From Symsagittifera roscoffensis (taxonomy: Eukaryota; Xenacoelomorpha; Acoela; Convolutidae), in the NCBI RefSeq assembly GCF_963678635.1, contig NC_087071.1, positions 36,604,438 to 36,668,437 of the forward strand: a DNA stretch of 64,000 nucleotides, given 5' to 3'. Numbering within the stretch: position 1 is the stretch's first letter; each line of letters starts with the position of its first letter. A model generated the notes under the pieces. It was not told the origin of the DNA. It searched no databases and saw only the letters and a list, made by a program, of their open reading frames with translations. Positions 1-9,653 of this stretch are shown piece by piece. The translations under genes and the position numbers were made by a program.

Positions 1-1
1 T

Positions 2-1498
2 TTTAATATCTCACATACACAAAATATTAAAGGACATTCTGGATCAGAAAAAACATATTCAAATTTTATACAAAATTTTTACTTCCCAAATGCACCAATC
101 TGGATAAAAGTACTATGCAATGATTGTATAGTATGTCAACTAAATAAACCTTACCCAAATCAAAAACAAATAGCACAAAAACAAGATTTTAAAGGACAAA
201 GTTTGTACTTTAATCACCGTATCTCATTTGATACTAAAGGCCCAATTTCACCCTCATCAGAAGGAAATTCCTACATTATGGTAATTGTTGACGCATTTAC
301 ACACTATGTAGCACTTAACCCAGTACCACATTGTAACGCTTATTATGCGTATACAACACTTTATGAACACTGGATAGCAAAATTTGGACTACCAGAAATT
401 TTAGTCACAGACAACGGTACAGAATTCATAAATAATGAAATAATAACACTATGTCATTTATACAACATTAAACACAAACCACGTACATCTCACGCACCTT
501 GGACAAACGGCTTAGTCGAAGGTATGAACCGTTCATTACAAGAATATCTTAGATGTATCATCAACGGAAATGATACAAAATATACCGAATGGTCAGCAGA
601 TGTAAAATTATTTCCCTTAGCATATAATTCACAAATTACGACAACTCTAGGAATGTCACCATACGAAATGGTTTTTAACCAAAAGCCACGCAAACCAATA
701 ATGTTTACAGCAAATTCTCATAAAAACGCACAAGGTTATTGTCAACCAAATAAAGATTCAATTTGTTATAACCTACCATTACATACACACGATGAAGATC
801 ATTTTCATCACCCACAAATTCTTAAATTAGCCTCCGGTACACACACCGAATGGATTCTAAATAGAGATAAAAAACACAATGAAATTTATCAAAAAATAAC
901 AAAAAAGTTATTACAAAGACAAAACATTAATGAACAAATCAATTCACGTTTTACACCAGCTTCCGAATTAAAAATTGGAACATTTGTTCTGATACCTAAT
1001 TTTAATACTCAAAAAGGAATTTTTAAAAAATTACAACCCCTTCGAAAAGGACCATACCAAATAATTGCAAAACCCACTGATGTCACATATAAAATTACCG
1101 ACTCAAACAAAAAAGAAATTGTTCAGCATCGAAACAACCTATTACCTTATTACCCAAAAGAATACGCACTCCGCGAATTAACTCAATTATATTCTTTCAC
1201 AGGATTAAAAATCATTCAAAACGAACCATATCTGAAAAACACAGAACAAAATGATAACCCCACCGACAATCAAAGCACAAAACCAACCGCCACCAAAAAC
1301 ACTACAAAAAATCTAGACCATAAAGACTCCCCAAAACAACGAAAAAATAGAAAAATGACAGAACAAATAATACCCCAAGAAGAAATAGACAAATCAGAAC
1401 ATAGAAAAACAACAAGACTCCGAAATCAACCACGAAAAAACTACAAAATATTCATCCCCCAATCTAAAATATTAAAGAAAGTAGAATTTCAAAAGTAA
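2..1498 (+). CDS. Ty3/gypsy integrase, C-terminal part of Pol (5' end outside window)
   Basis: Integrase inserts element cDNA into host DNA. The frame is open from the first bases of the window, so this is the tail of a longer Pol. A zinc-binding HHCC region lies at about codons 5-55 (SHTQNIKGH, then CNDCIVC). The DDE core follows: FDTKGP holds the first Asp, TDNGTEF the second, and PWTNGLVEG the Glu. The C-terminal GPY/F module (LRKGPYQII) is typical of Metaviridae integrases. The last ~90 codons are Lys/Asn/Thr-rich. There are no stops, so this part of the family A copy is coding-intact. The decayed minus-strand copy at 57.7-59.1 kb is the same family. No biological start codon is visible; the protein should be released from Gag-Pol. 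Confidence 0.93.
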   Translation, partial: FNISHTQNIKGHSGSEKTYSNFIQNFYFPNAPIWIKVLCNDCIVCQLNKPYPNQKQIAQKQDFKGQSLYFNHRISFDTKGPISPSSEGNSYIMVIVDAFTHYVALNPVPHCNAYYAYTTLYEHWIAKFGLPEILVTDNGTEFINNEIITLCHLYNIKHKPRTSHAPWTNGLVEGMNRSLQEYLRCIINGNDTKYTEWSADVKLFPLAYNSQITTTLGMSPYEMVFNQKPRKPIMFTANSHKNAQGYCQPNKDSICYNLPLHTHDEDHFHHPQILKLASGTHTEWILNRDKKHNEIYQKITKKLLQRQNINEQINSRFTPASELKIGTFVLIPNFNTQKGIFKKLQPLRKGPYQIIAKPTDVTYKITDSNKKEIVQHRNNLLPYYPKEYALRELTQLYSFTGLKIIQNEPYLKNTEQNDNPTDNQSTKPTATKNTTKNLDHKDSPKQRKNRKMTEQIIPQEEIDKSEHRKTTRLRNQPRKNYKIFIPQSKILKKVEFQK

Positions 1499-2106
1499 TT
1501 TTAAACTTCATACTTCACAATCTTGAAACCTCCGAAACATTTTTCATTTATAAAATTTTCATTTTTCAAAATAACATGCTGACAAGTACGCAATAATTCT
1601 AGTTCAAAATAGACCAATAGGATTCATCCAATTCGTCACTTTCTCTAACTCAAACTAAGATCAATTAGACGAATAATCTAGAACTCCAGGCACATCTCTA
1701 ACTATAACTTTACGACCTCCAGGTCAAAAATAAGCAAACCACTCCAACTTGATAACTAAAATAAATATCACCATAATACCGTACCCCTCCCTTATCTAAT
1801 AACCCAAAGATCAACAATATTTCCCCAATTCAGACCACGAATACCCCCAAAACAAATTTGTTAACTTAGCCTAAAGTAACAAAATGAACATTTTAATTAG
1901 CCTAAAGTATAAAAATCTCACCATACCCCGGATCATTTGACAAACAAAAGTAAAGAAAAAGACGACCTCCCGATCACCATAAGAATTGCCCCCAACAATT
2001 TTTTACAAAACTCAAACCACTTGTCAAAAAACTATAAAATAATTCGACCACACTTGAAAATCGCCCCAAACAGCAAAAAATATTCGACCAAAAGATCATT
2101 TCTTAA
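1499..2106 (+). other. spacer between integrase and membrane-protein ORF
   Basis: AT-rich leader with no convincing ORF. It has a diverged counterpart in the minus-strand copy (about 57.1-57.7 kb), so it belongs to the element. Stretches such as AGCCTAAAGTA occur twice (about 1,868 and 1,898). It may contain the subgenomic leader or splice sites for the downstream ORFs, but none could be assigned. Confidence 0.5.
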
Positions 2107-2337
2107 ATGCTCTTCTCTCAAACAGTTGCTAAAATTCTCATAAATCTTAAACATTTTTTTACAATACTTGAAACCTTCATAATCTTTCTTTTTGATATAC
2201 TTGAATCTTTTCTAATAATCCTAATCATTTTTTGTAACATTTTTTTAATTTTCTATACTATCCTCGAACTATTTCTCCAACTTTCCAAAACCCTTGATTA
2301 TATCCACAGGTACGATTCATACAACTTGCGTAAATGA
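2107..2337 (+). CDS. small membrane protein, N-terminal half (family A)
   Basis: ATG-initiated 76-codon frame dominated by Ile, Leu and Phe, predicting at least two membrane-spanning stretches (about residues 18-60). It ends in TGA, overlapping the ATG of the next frame as ATGA at 2,334-2,337. In the minus-strand copy the homologous region is one continuous 155-codon ORF (56,618-57,085), so the split here is either a frameshift lesion or a -1 shift / stop-start coupling. Location between integrase and the next two ORFs suggests an accessory role in assembly or membrane targeting. Function is unknown and I recognise no family. Confidence 0.55.
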   Translation: MLFSQTVAKILINLKHFFTILETFIIFLFDILESFLIILIIFCNIFLIFYTILELFLQLSKTLDYIHRYDSYNLRK

Positions 2338-2522
2338 TACGAACAATTTTCAGTAGAACTGATATTTTTTTATTGTTTGTAATTTTCTTAACATTTTTAT
2401 CATCCCTCATTTTGACAATATGCAAATGTATAAAGAAAGCAATCATCACATTTGCCCTAGCAACAATTTTTCTAATCATTTTTTTGGAAGAATATTATAA
2501 TAAACATAAACCTTCCCACTAA
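2334..2522 (+). CDS. small membrane protein, C-terminal half (family A)
   Basis: Sixty-two codons beginning at the overlapping ATGA. The core is a hydrophobic segment with a short Cys-Lys loop (TICKCIKKA) between two apolar stretches, then a polar tail. The minus-strand copy preserves the same features (STCKCIKKALITFAL), showing conservation at protein level. The reading frame is -1 relative to the upstream half. This looks like a helical hairpin membrane protein; what it does is not known. Confidence 0.55.
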   Translation: MIRTIFSRTDIFLLFVIFLTFLSSLILTICKCIKKAIITFALATIFLIIFLEEYYNKHKPSH

Positions 2523-2527
2523 AGTAA

Positions 2528-3661
2528 CAAATCAAAAATCCACTAAAAATTGCTACCCAACAGTCACAGAGTCAGTCTTCACCGACATCATCCCAAGATA
2601 ACCCAACACCACCTTCAACTACTCAAAATCCTCATACATCTGCACGAATTTCTTTTCAAGATAATCCATACACCTTTGAAGAACGGCACGCTCGTTTATC
2701 TGAACCACTAGAACCAGTTCAACGACAAGCATCTCTAAGTGAACCAACATATAACCTTTACCCAACACTACCACAAGAACTAAGTAGAATACGACACCTA
2801 AGTCAAAACCAAAACACAACAGAAATAAATAGACAAATTATACATCCTCGTCGAAATAGAAATTTTCAAACTCCTCGAGTTCACTTTGAAATACCTCAAT
2901 CACCATCACAAAGCACTCCGGAAAACCCCACTGGTATCATACCAGAAACTCCTACACTTTTTTCACAACGAAGCACTTCAAGCCTACCCTCAGGTTACTT
3001 AGGTTCAACACCAACATCTGAACAAACACGTGAAAATCCTTTTAACCCCCCAAACCAAACATCACGACTACCATATTGGACTACACATTCATTCACACAA
3101 GGTGAACCAAATTTAGTCAATGACCCCATAGACATTTCTACAGATACAACATCTTCATCACTACCCGAAACATTATCACTTCCATCAACACCATCAATTA
3201 GTCAAATTTCACCGACACCCCTTAACTTAACTTTTCCAAACAATCTCGACGCAAGATACCGAGAACAATCATTAACAAATATTCCTTTAAGATTAGATTG
3301 GAATACATTTACAGCACCTCCACCATTATTTGGACAACATCAAGAAAGTAACCGCCTTCATAACTGGGCACTTAATAGATTACAATATCGCCAAGATATT
3401 CACAACGATATCCGTGATCACAATATTCAAATACTCCAACAAAACAGTTTACAATTAAAATTTGAAATCACAGTTAAGTTAAACAACATTACTCAACATC
3501 CCTACCCATTAAACCCACCTAATATAACAGCTCAATCACTACCACCACCGTTTATAACTACTGAAGTAATATATAAATACGACAGATATACCAAAAACAC
3601 AATTGGTTACATAACATTTTATAACCCATACTCAGGATTATCATACACATGTATATTCTAA
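2528..3661 (+). CDS. 377-codon open frame without any methionine, upstream of env (family A)
   Basis: This frame is open from just after a TAA (2,525-2,527) to the TAA at 3,659-3,661 and has no in-frame ATG, so it cannot start conventionally where it lies. The first ~230 residues are rich in Ser, Thr, Pro and Gln. The last ~110 are less biased, with IRDHNIQILQQNSLQLKFEI and a tyrosine-rich end. It overlaps the env ATG (3,649) by 13 bases in another frame. The same protein can be followed through both duplicated minus-strand copies (about 55.6-56.66 kb and 50.7-51.54 kb), which argues for past selection. It probably needs splicing, frameshifting or non-AUG initiation. I do not recognise the family. 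Confidence 0.6.
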   Translation, partial: QIKNPLKIATQQSQSQSSPTSSQDNPTPPSTTQNPHTSARISFQDNPYTFEERHARLSEPLEPVQRQASLSEPTYNLYPTLPQELSRIRHLSQNQNTTEINRQIIHPRRNRNFQTPRVHFEIPQSPSQSTPENPTGIIPETPTLFSQRSTSSLPSGYLGSTPTSEQTRENPFNPPNQTSRLPYWTTHSFTQGEPNLVNDPIDISTDTTSSSLPETLSLPSTPSISQISPTPLNLTFPNNLDARYREQSLTNIPLRLDWNTFTAPPPLFGQHQESNRLHNWALNRLQYRQDIHNDIRDHNIQILQQNSLQLKFEITVKLNNITQHPYPLNPPNITAQSLPPPFITTEVIYKYDRYTKNTIGYITFYNPYSGLSYTCIF

Positions 3662-5067
3662 AATTATTAATTTTTTTCCAACTCCTTTTTCTAGTAATCT
3701 CAAATCAAAACATAAACCCTTCCCCCCGTACAGGACCACAAGATTTATTAGTAACACATTACGATTGTGAAGAAAATGAACAAAAAACACTACACAAATA
3801 TGCAATAAATCAAGTGTCACAATGTGAAACAGAACCACAAGCTATAGAAACCACAAATGTAATAGCAACACTCTATTCAAAAGCCCGAGCAACAACAGTT
3901 ACAGGTTATAAATTCACAGTAACATTCTCCGAAAAGAAAGTACATTGTTCACAAGTCTCCAACGGAAACAAAAACCGACTTGACCATGAATCATTCTATC
4001 AGAGTAATATAGAACGTCTTTTACATCTCAATCCCGACGATTGTAAGAATGAATTACTTAGATTAAACATCACACAAAATAAAAACTCCGAAAGAAAGTT
4101 AGTTAACTTTCAAGTTTTTTCAGACTCCGTACATCAATCACAACTTGAAAGACACCAAGGACATATAAAATTAGACGACAAATACCCGTATAACGGCGCA
4201 CACGGACGATTAACCTATGACCTACACGATAAACATTGGATACCACACATTGGTATAAATAACCCATCAAACTACAAAGCAGACACAAAAAATAAAGGAT
4301 ACCAAGAAATAATGTTTTTCGATTGGAAAATACAACTCGAAAAAATACAACTCACACGAGATTTATCTGATAACACAATGATCTATCAAGGAATCCGATT
4401 ACCTTGTAAAAATGATCAAGGATATTGCGACCCTACAACGAGAACACAAGCAACAATTGTTTGGTTCCCCGAAGATACATGTACAACATTTCAAGTAGCA
4501 AGAGTACACGCTCGTATGATCAAATTTCACGACAAATATTTCATACAATCAATACCATATGAACAAGTAAATCCATCACGAAAAATAAGTACTGATTTTC
4601 GAAACATTCACAAAATAGAAAATAAATTAACACGTTTTCAAATATATCAAGAAACAGAACTTGCATGTAAATATAGAAATCCACTTCATAAAACACAATA
4701 CTCTGAAATACTAGTTGAATACGAAAATGGATTCGACATGACCACTGGAAAGATAAAAATCGACCCATACGCCACAAGTAAACGCCAAAATGAAGGAACA
4801 TCATATATACCAGTTAAATTTCAAAAAAGCACAGGTCAACCTGGTGGACATCTAAAACCCCAAGACGCTCATAGCACACGTTTACAAGAATTATCACTAA
4901 TGAATACTACATATTTCGGTAATATCCACTATGATATTCATTTAGACATGAAACTAGATGACACGATTAGCCGCATTTTTCAAGAAATGTCACTCTCCGA
5001 ATTAGAAACACTACACCAACTATGTGAATTAGAAAGAACACAAATATACACCCGATTTCCCATCTAG
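3649..5067 (+). CDS. env-like glycoprotein, C-terminally truncated (family A)
   Basis: Encodes 472 residues. A signal peptide is visible at about residues 4-20 (LKLLIFFQLLFLVIS), then a HYDC motif at about 40, many spaced cysteines and a CDPTTR-type loop, ending at ELERTQIY. The family B env at 21.1 kb shares the YDC start and general cysteine spacing. In the minus-strand copies, matching sequence continues past ELERTQI for about 1.3 kb, through another Cys-rich stretch and a membrane anchor (RILLAGYFVIFSTS). Here that part is missing and the accessory ORF starts 16 bases after the stop. The product would be an anchorless ectodomain fragment, probably not a working envelope. The wider viral family of this env is not settled from sequence alone. 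Confidence 0.75.
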   Translation: MYILKLLIFFQLLFLVISNQNINPSPRTGPQDLLVTHYDCEENEQKTLHKYAINQVSQCETEPQAIETTNVIATLYSKARATTVTGYKFTVTFSEKKVHCSQVSNGNKNRLDHESFYQSNIERLLHLNPDDCKNELLRLNITQNKNSERKLVNFQVFSDSVHQSQLERHQGHIKLDDKYPYNGAHGRLTYDLHDKHWIPHIGINNPSNYKADTKNKGYQEIMFFDWKIQLEKIQLTRDLSDNTMIYQGIRLPCKNDQGYCDPTTRTQATIVWFPEDTCTTFQVARVHARMIKFHDKYFIQSIPYEQVNPSRKISTDFRNIHKIENKLTRFQIYQETELACKYRNPLHKTQYSEILVEYENGFDMTTGKIKIDPYATSKRQNEGTSYIPVKFQKSTGQPGGHLKPQDAHSTRLQELSLMNTTYFGNIHYDIHLDMKLDDTISRIFQEMSLSELETLHQLCELERTQIYTRFPI

Positions 5068-5083
5068 TAATGTAACATCAGGC

Positions 5084-6760
5084 ATGAATTCCGACACTAA
5101 CTCACATATATCAGTTTTATACTCCATCTCACAACTCAATAACCCGAATATTGAAACCCCCGATGAATTTGCCGACTCAGAACCATCCCCATCCAATAAT
5201 TTTCATAACTCTTCTAAATTTTCTCAACCCCCTTTTCAACCCATATTATCCAATAACCCTGACCCAATCACTTCCACACCCTCTTATGCTTCCCAAGTTA
5301 CCCCAACCTACTCATCATACCATTCTGACCAATCATCTCATTCTCCCGACACCCCCCGAATCTCCCCAGAGCTAGATAATTTTATTACCCTCCAACAACA
5401 ACCCTACCACCTTAATACCCCAACCATAAACCAAATTTCCTCCACTATAAATTCATCCAACCCCCCTACCCCTACACTCACTTCAGATTATAATGAATCA
5501 TTAACACCGTCATCCACATCCATTATATCTTCACTCAACACTAATAGAGCTTATCGCACTTTTAAAAGAAAGTTCCCCAACCATCCTTTCCCAGCAAAAC
5601 CAGGAACAGCCCGTGAATACATCAACCACCCCAAACATACTAACACGAAAGAATTTTTAGCCATCACCTTACCCTCATTCCCACAATACACCTTAAACAC
5701 CCCTCACGACACTAACGAAACACGCAACTTTGTAGATGAATACGTTTTAATGACCACTCTCTCTTGGACCTCATACTATCATTTCACTAACCCTCTTTGC
5801 TTACCTTTATCCAGCACTCCCATCGATATAGAACGAAATAAGGACATGCTATATCGAATAACTACACCACTAACCGCTAGACAATTTACTTACGTTGGAT
5901 ATAAGAAATCACTAAAAATACACACTGCACCTAGAGCTAATGAATATACACTAGAATACTACGATCACAACATCATCAGAGCTAACCAAGATCAATTCCT
6001 AGACGACGATCGCTTCGCTAATCCACAAATCACCGAGAAATTTTTCATCAAGACACCATATGTATTTACACTAAACATCTTCGACCGTAAATATGACCAC
6101 ATTATTTCAGAAGCACTAACAGACACACAAGCATACGAAAGTTTTAAAGAACGCTTCCAAATATTTTCACTAACCTTTCATTTCCTTGCACCACACGAAA
6201 GAGATTTGCACTGCTCACACGATATTATGTTGCGCACTAAACAAACCCACACATATAGTTATTATCGTTTCATCCAAAATCACTTTGACCTACACACACC
6301 CTCTAGACAACCACACCATCGTTTTCAATTCATTAATTCAAAATACACTTCACCATATTTCCTAAATTTCACATATTGTATTAAAGACACTAACCTTCAT
6401 GGTATTCTTCGTAATTATGACCCCATAACCCAAATGTACATCTTCTGTCCCATCATCAAGACCTTCAACGCCGACGAAAACCGACCCTTCCTTATCCCGC
6501 ACGAGTTTGTACAACCTATAGAAATCCCAATATTAGAATTCATCCACAACACTAAATTTAATCACAAATTATATAACTTAATCCAAAACACACCTTATGA
6601 GTTTGCAGTTGGCACTGAAGAATTAACCACCATTAAGGCACTTCAATTGCTTTGGCCACTACTTCAGACTAAAAATATCATCCGCATCTTAGCTAAACTA
6701 CTAACAACTTCAGATCTAATTCACGACATTTTCCCCCACGGTTTTTTCCCCGACGACTAA
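5084..6760 (+). CDS. post-env accessory protein, 558 aa (family A)
   Basis: ATG-initiated ORF starting 16 bases after the truncated env. Residues ~1-160 are a low-complexity Pro/Ser/Thr/Gln region. Residues ~165-558 look folded and rich in Tyr, Phe and His (for example EYTLEYYDHNIIR, FLAPHERDLHCSHD). No signal peptide or membrane segment is evident. Fragments of the same protein recur in the minus-strand copy (N-terminal part at 47.5-48.0 and 52.4-53.0 kb; C-terminal part at 43.2, 44.9 and 46.7 kb), so it is a regular family A gene rather than a captured passenger. Its place after env is unusual for gypsy elements. I recognise no domain. Confidence 0.7.
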   Translation: MNSDTNSHISVLYSISQLNNPNIETPDEFADSEPSPSNNFHNSSKFSQPPFQPILSNNPDPITSTPSYASQVTPTYSSYHSDQSSHSPDTPRISPELDNFITLQQQPYHLNTPTINQISSTINSSNPPTPTLTSDYNESLTPSSTSIISSLNTNRAYRTFKRKFPNHPFPAKPGTAREYINHPKHTNTKEFLAITLPSFPQYTLNTPHDTNETRNFVDEYVLMTTLSWTSYYHFTNPLCLPLSSTPIDIERNKDMLYRITTPLTARQFTYVGYKKSLKIHTAPRANEYTLEYYDHNIIRANQDQFLDDDRFANPQITEKFFIKTPYVFTLNIFDRKYDHIISEALTDTQAYESFKERFQIFSLTFHFLAPHERDLHCSHDIMLRTKQTHTYSYYRFIQNHFDLHTPSRQPHHRFQFINSKYTSPYFLNFTYCIKDTNLHGILRNYDPITQMYIFCPIIKTFNADENRPFLIPHEFVQPIEIPILEFIHNTKFNHKLYNLIQNTPYEFAVGTEELTTIKALQLLWPLLQTKNIIRILAKLLTTSDLIHDIFPHGFFPDD

Positions 6761-7261
6761 CAGGTAAGTATGAATTAAATAAATATTACTAACTAATTAC
6801 AGTATTAAAAACACCATTCTTTATCCATGTTTTCTTTAGATTTTTAGCTTTCATCCGACAATCACCTACAAAAACCACAAAAGACAAATAAAAAATCGCA
6901 AATTTCATCAAACAATTTTAAAATTTCATTTTTAATCTCTTACACTTATAAATTATAAATTTAATACCAATGCAGTAAATTCATCTATAAAATTTTCCCC
7001 CCAAGCAGTAAATCTAATTATAATGATAATTTGTAACTTAAAATTCCCCCATAACTAGCAGTAAATTTCCAAATTCTATGTAGTAAATTGATTAAATGCA
7101 AATGCAGTACTAACCTTTTGATATTTTCATTCATTCGCACAGAAATTCTATCCACACTCGCACAGCTCGCCCACGAAGAATTGTTTAAAATAATGAATTT
7201 CAGTTTCAAGTTTTCACACTCAATAACTCTAACATAAAATAACATGTTTCAAACTTTCCTT
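6761..7261 (+). promoter_or_regulatory. 3' untranslated region with mini-intron signals and GCAGTAAAT repeats
   Basis: Directly after the stop codon lies CAG|GTAAGT (6,761-6,769), then TACTAAC (6,787-6,793) and TTACAG (ending 6,802). Together these are consensus donor, branch point and acceptor of a possible 39-base intron. Downstream, GCAGTAAAT-type words recur at 6,972, 7,005, 7,058, 7,081 (variant) and 7,103 (partial). The minus-strand copy has the same word, as TTTACTGC on the plus strand, around 42,570-42,675, so the repeat is a family feature. The role is unknown; RNA processing or packaging are possibilities. Confidence 0.45.
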
Positions 7262-8785
7262 TAACCCGGTTGGAAAGGAATCATATACTAAACAAAACTA
7301 ACCAACGCAGCTTACTAAATACCACAAATCATAGAATAACAGCATGACTAAGAAAAGGAAACCAACGGTACCCAAACCGGATTAACCCAGTTTAAAACTG
7401 GATAATTTATTCTTTTGAAGACTATTATAAAGTCTCAGAAAGAAATAATAAAACACAAAAAAGTCGAAAGACAAACCCATACCACAAACAATTTGATTTT
7501 TGGAAAAAGGACATAACCAACAAGACATAAGAAAGACCACAACAAACCCAACATAAAACGTTGTCACATAACAGGACCCCTCACAAAAACCGCATGAAAT
7601 CATACTTCCACCCCTGGCCTAACCCACCAGGAAGGACGTCCTGAGCATGCTCTATAGCCGGCCTAACCCACCGCGCTACATCCACGCTTTGTGACCACAC
7701 TCCTATTTTTAATAAGAGCTACTCAAGGGTGAGTAACTCTTCAAAATAACCGAACTAAAACAAAAAGCTTTTGTGAAAACAATTAACTAAAATCATAATT
7801 AAAAAATATTAAACTAATAAAAGTTTTATAAAATGTAAATTACATGATGCAATACATAGATCAGAATACAACACCAAGGACGAACATCAAAAGACAAAAC
7901 GACCCCACCACACTCGAGAGAGAATGACCAACTACAATCAATATGCCGCTCACAATCACAACTCAAAGGATTTAGAGTACGACTTGACCTCGCAGAAAAG
8001 GACTTCATTGAACTAGACCAATGACCACCTCGATGTTCAAGTATACGTACAGATCCGAGAAACCAGGCATCCCCTCCACGCACAATCTCCACGCCATTCC
8101 CAAGCTAGATCAGATACAAAAGAAGTTCTCCTCGAAGAACAGAAAAACCTGACATAGCCAACCATTCTGAAACCAGAATTGATTTTGTTGCAAAGACTCA
8201 GTCGTTGTCACAGAAAGAACACAACGTCTTATGTCCCTAACTCCAGCTTCCTGGAACTTCTTTAACAAAGAAGAAGCGGAAGAAAATTATGATGTTCGCC
8301 AAATACCAACGTCCATCATCCATCCTTTGAATTACAGAAGAACTGTTCTAAAAAACTCTGTAAAACCCGGATGGGTGGAACCTGATCTAAACTACATTTT
8401 ATGATTGGATAAATTAGATATTTTACCAATGTAAAGTATTTAATATTAACCAATCATGATCCATCTAACTAACAACCCACTTATTTGTAAGTGCTGAAAT
8501 TACTTGTAATTTCAGCACCAGAGAGATTTGAATTTAACTTAGAAATTAGTTGCACTCTCCCGAGTACTTCAGCAGCCGCAATAAACCAGTATACCCTAGA
8601 TCTATTGAGCCTAGCAGAGACTAGTTAAACAACCTGAGACTAGATAGTATAAGAGTAAGATTAGGATCGGTATTAGACTAAGAAGCTGCACGAATCTATC
8701 CGGCCGAAAATAAGATAGCGTGACGAGCAGACGGTGTACCCTATCCGAAATTACTCTATGAGTTATACAATCCAGTCCTAACTCA
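7262..8785 (+). repeat. 3' long terminal repeat of family A element
   Basis: This stretch recurs at 33,381-34,251 (same strand, truncated by the gap) and, more diverged, at 40,826-42,365 on the minus strand. All three share the ending TAACTCA (8,779-8,785; 34,245-34,251; 40,826-40,832 reversed), which marks the 3' boundary with the usual terminal CA. The 5' boundary is less sure, between 7,262 and about 7,380; a purine-rich AAGAAAAGGAAA at ~7,352 could instead be the polypurine tract. Inside are AATAAA near 8,580 and a perfect 13-bp hairpin at 8,491-8,518. The matching 5' LTR is outside the window. Confidence 0.8.
8491..8518 (+). promoter_or_regulatory. LTR hairpin, 13-bp stem with TT loop
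   Basis: GTGCTGAAATTAC, TT, GTAATTTCAGCAC forms a perfect inverted repeat about 60 bases upstream of AATAAA. The other two LTR copies keep the fold with changed bases: stem position 9 is A-T here and G-C at 33,957-33,984; position 10 is T-A here and C-G in the minus-strand copy at 41,033-41,060. Each other copy also has one mismatch. Paired changes suggest a selected RNA or DNA structure, perhaps in the R region. Confidence 0.6.
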
Positions 8786-9228
8786 CAGCCTTCGGAAACC
8801 ACTTTATTTTTAGAAGTGAACTATTCTGATTTTTCATTTTACTCAAATTCAGGGCTTTGGACTACAAGGAAGAGTTGCAATAGACTGGCGACATCTTACG
8901 TTGTTTATGAAATGTCTGTCTAGTTCTAATTAATTCAAGATACCCACGGACCCATTCGTTTTACCACCAGTACACTTCGTCAAAAAGTCAATTCCGAAAA
9001 AATATATATTTTGAATCGCGTTTGAACCTATTTTTTGTACTTCCAACGAGACTCAAAGCGTGTTTTCAACGCTTCCATCGCCGTTATACGCCTTATTAGT
9101 TACTTATATGCATGGTCATGTGTGTTGAAAGTTCAAAAACAGAATAACTAACCCGAACGTTAGAACAACGAAAGTTTTACTTTTTATTAAATTCTGGTAA
9201 CAGTTTTTTCAACGAGGTCACTGTTGGC
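8786..9228. other. flanking DNA after LTR, no gene seen
   Basis: AT-rich unique-looking sequence with no ORF of note. The LTR end at 8,785 is followed by CAGCCTTCGG. The target duplication of the insertion cannot be identified because the 5' end is outside the window. Confidence 0.4.
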
Positions 9229-9496
9229 CAGTGTTGTACTCGCTCAAGTTGTTTACGCTTATCGCTATCTGCGCTTTTTTAGCCTCCGCTTATCGCTTCG
9301 TCGCTTATGCTTAAAGCGCTTACGCGCGACTTCGCTTATTTGAAAAATTTATAACGTGGGCGTATTTTGAAATAAGCCATGTGCCTTTGGTCATTCAGCA
9401 GCTGAATTTCAGCTCTAAGTAGTTGTAATAAAAAACAATGTTAAAGTGTCGCTTGCGCTTATATTTCGCTTGGCCTCCTAAGCGTCTACAACACAG
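9229..9496. mobile_element. hAT-type MITE, 268 bp
   Basis: The left end reads CAGTGTTGTACTCGCT and the right end, reversed, CTGTGTTGTAGACGCT: imperfect terminal inverted repeats. The element is flanked by CTGTTGGC (9,221-9,228) and GTGTTGGC (9,497-9,504), an 8-bp target duplication with one mismatch, as expected for hAT transposons. The interior is built of CGCTTATCGCT-like words. It has no coding capacity and would need a transposase in trans. Confidence 0.55.
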
Positions 9497-9653
9497 GTGT
9501 TGGCGTCTGAAATTCATTGCCACCAGTAAAAAAATTCTGGCCATGAATGTACTGTACGTAAGCATTTGATACGTTATCTGAGAACGTTTTCCCTGAGAAC
9601 GTTAAAAGCGTAAAACTTCGTGCCTCTATATAAATTGTTTTCAGTATTGCAAT

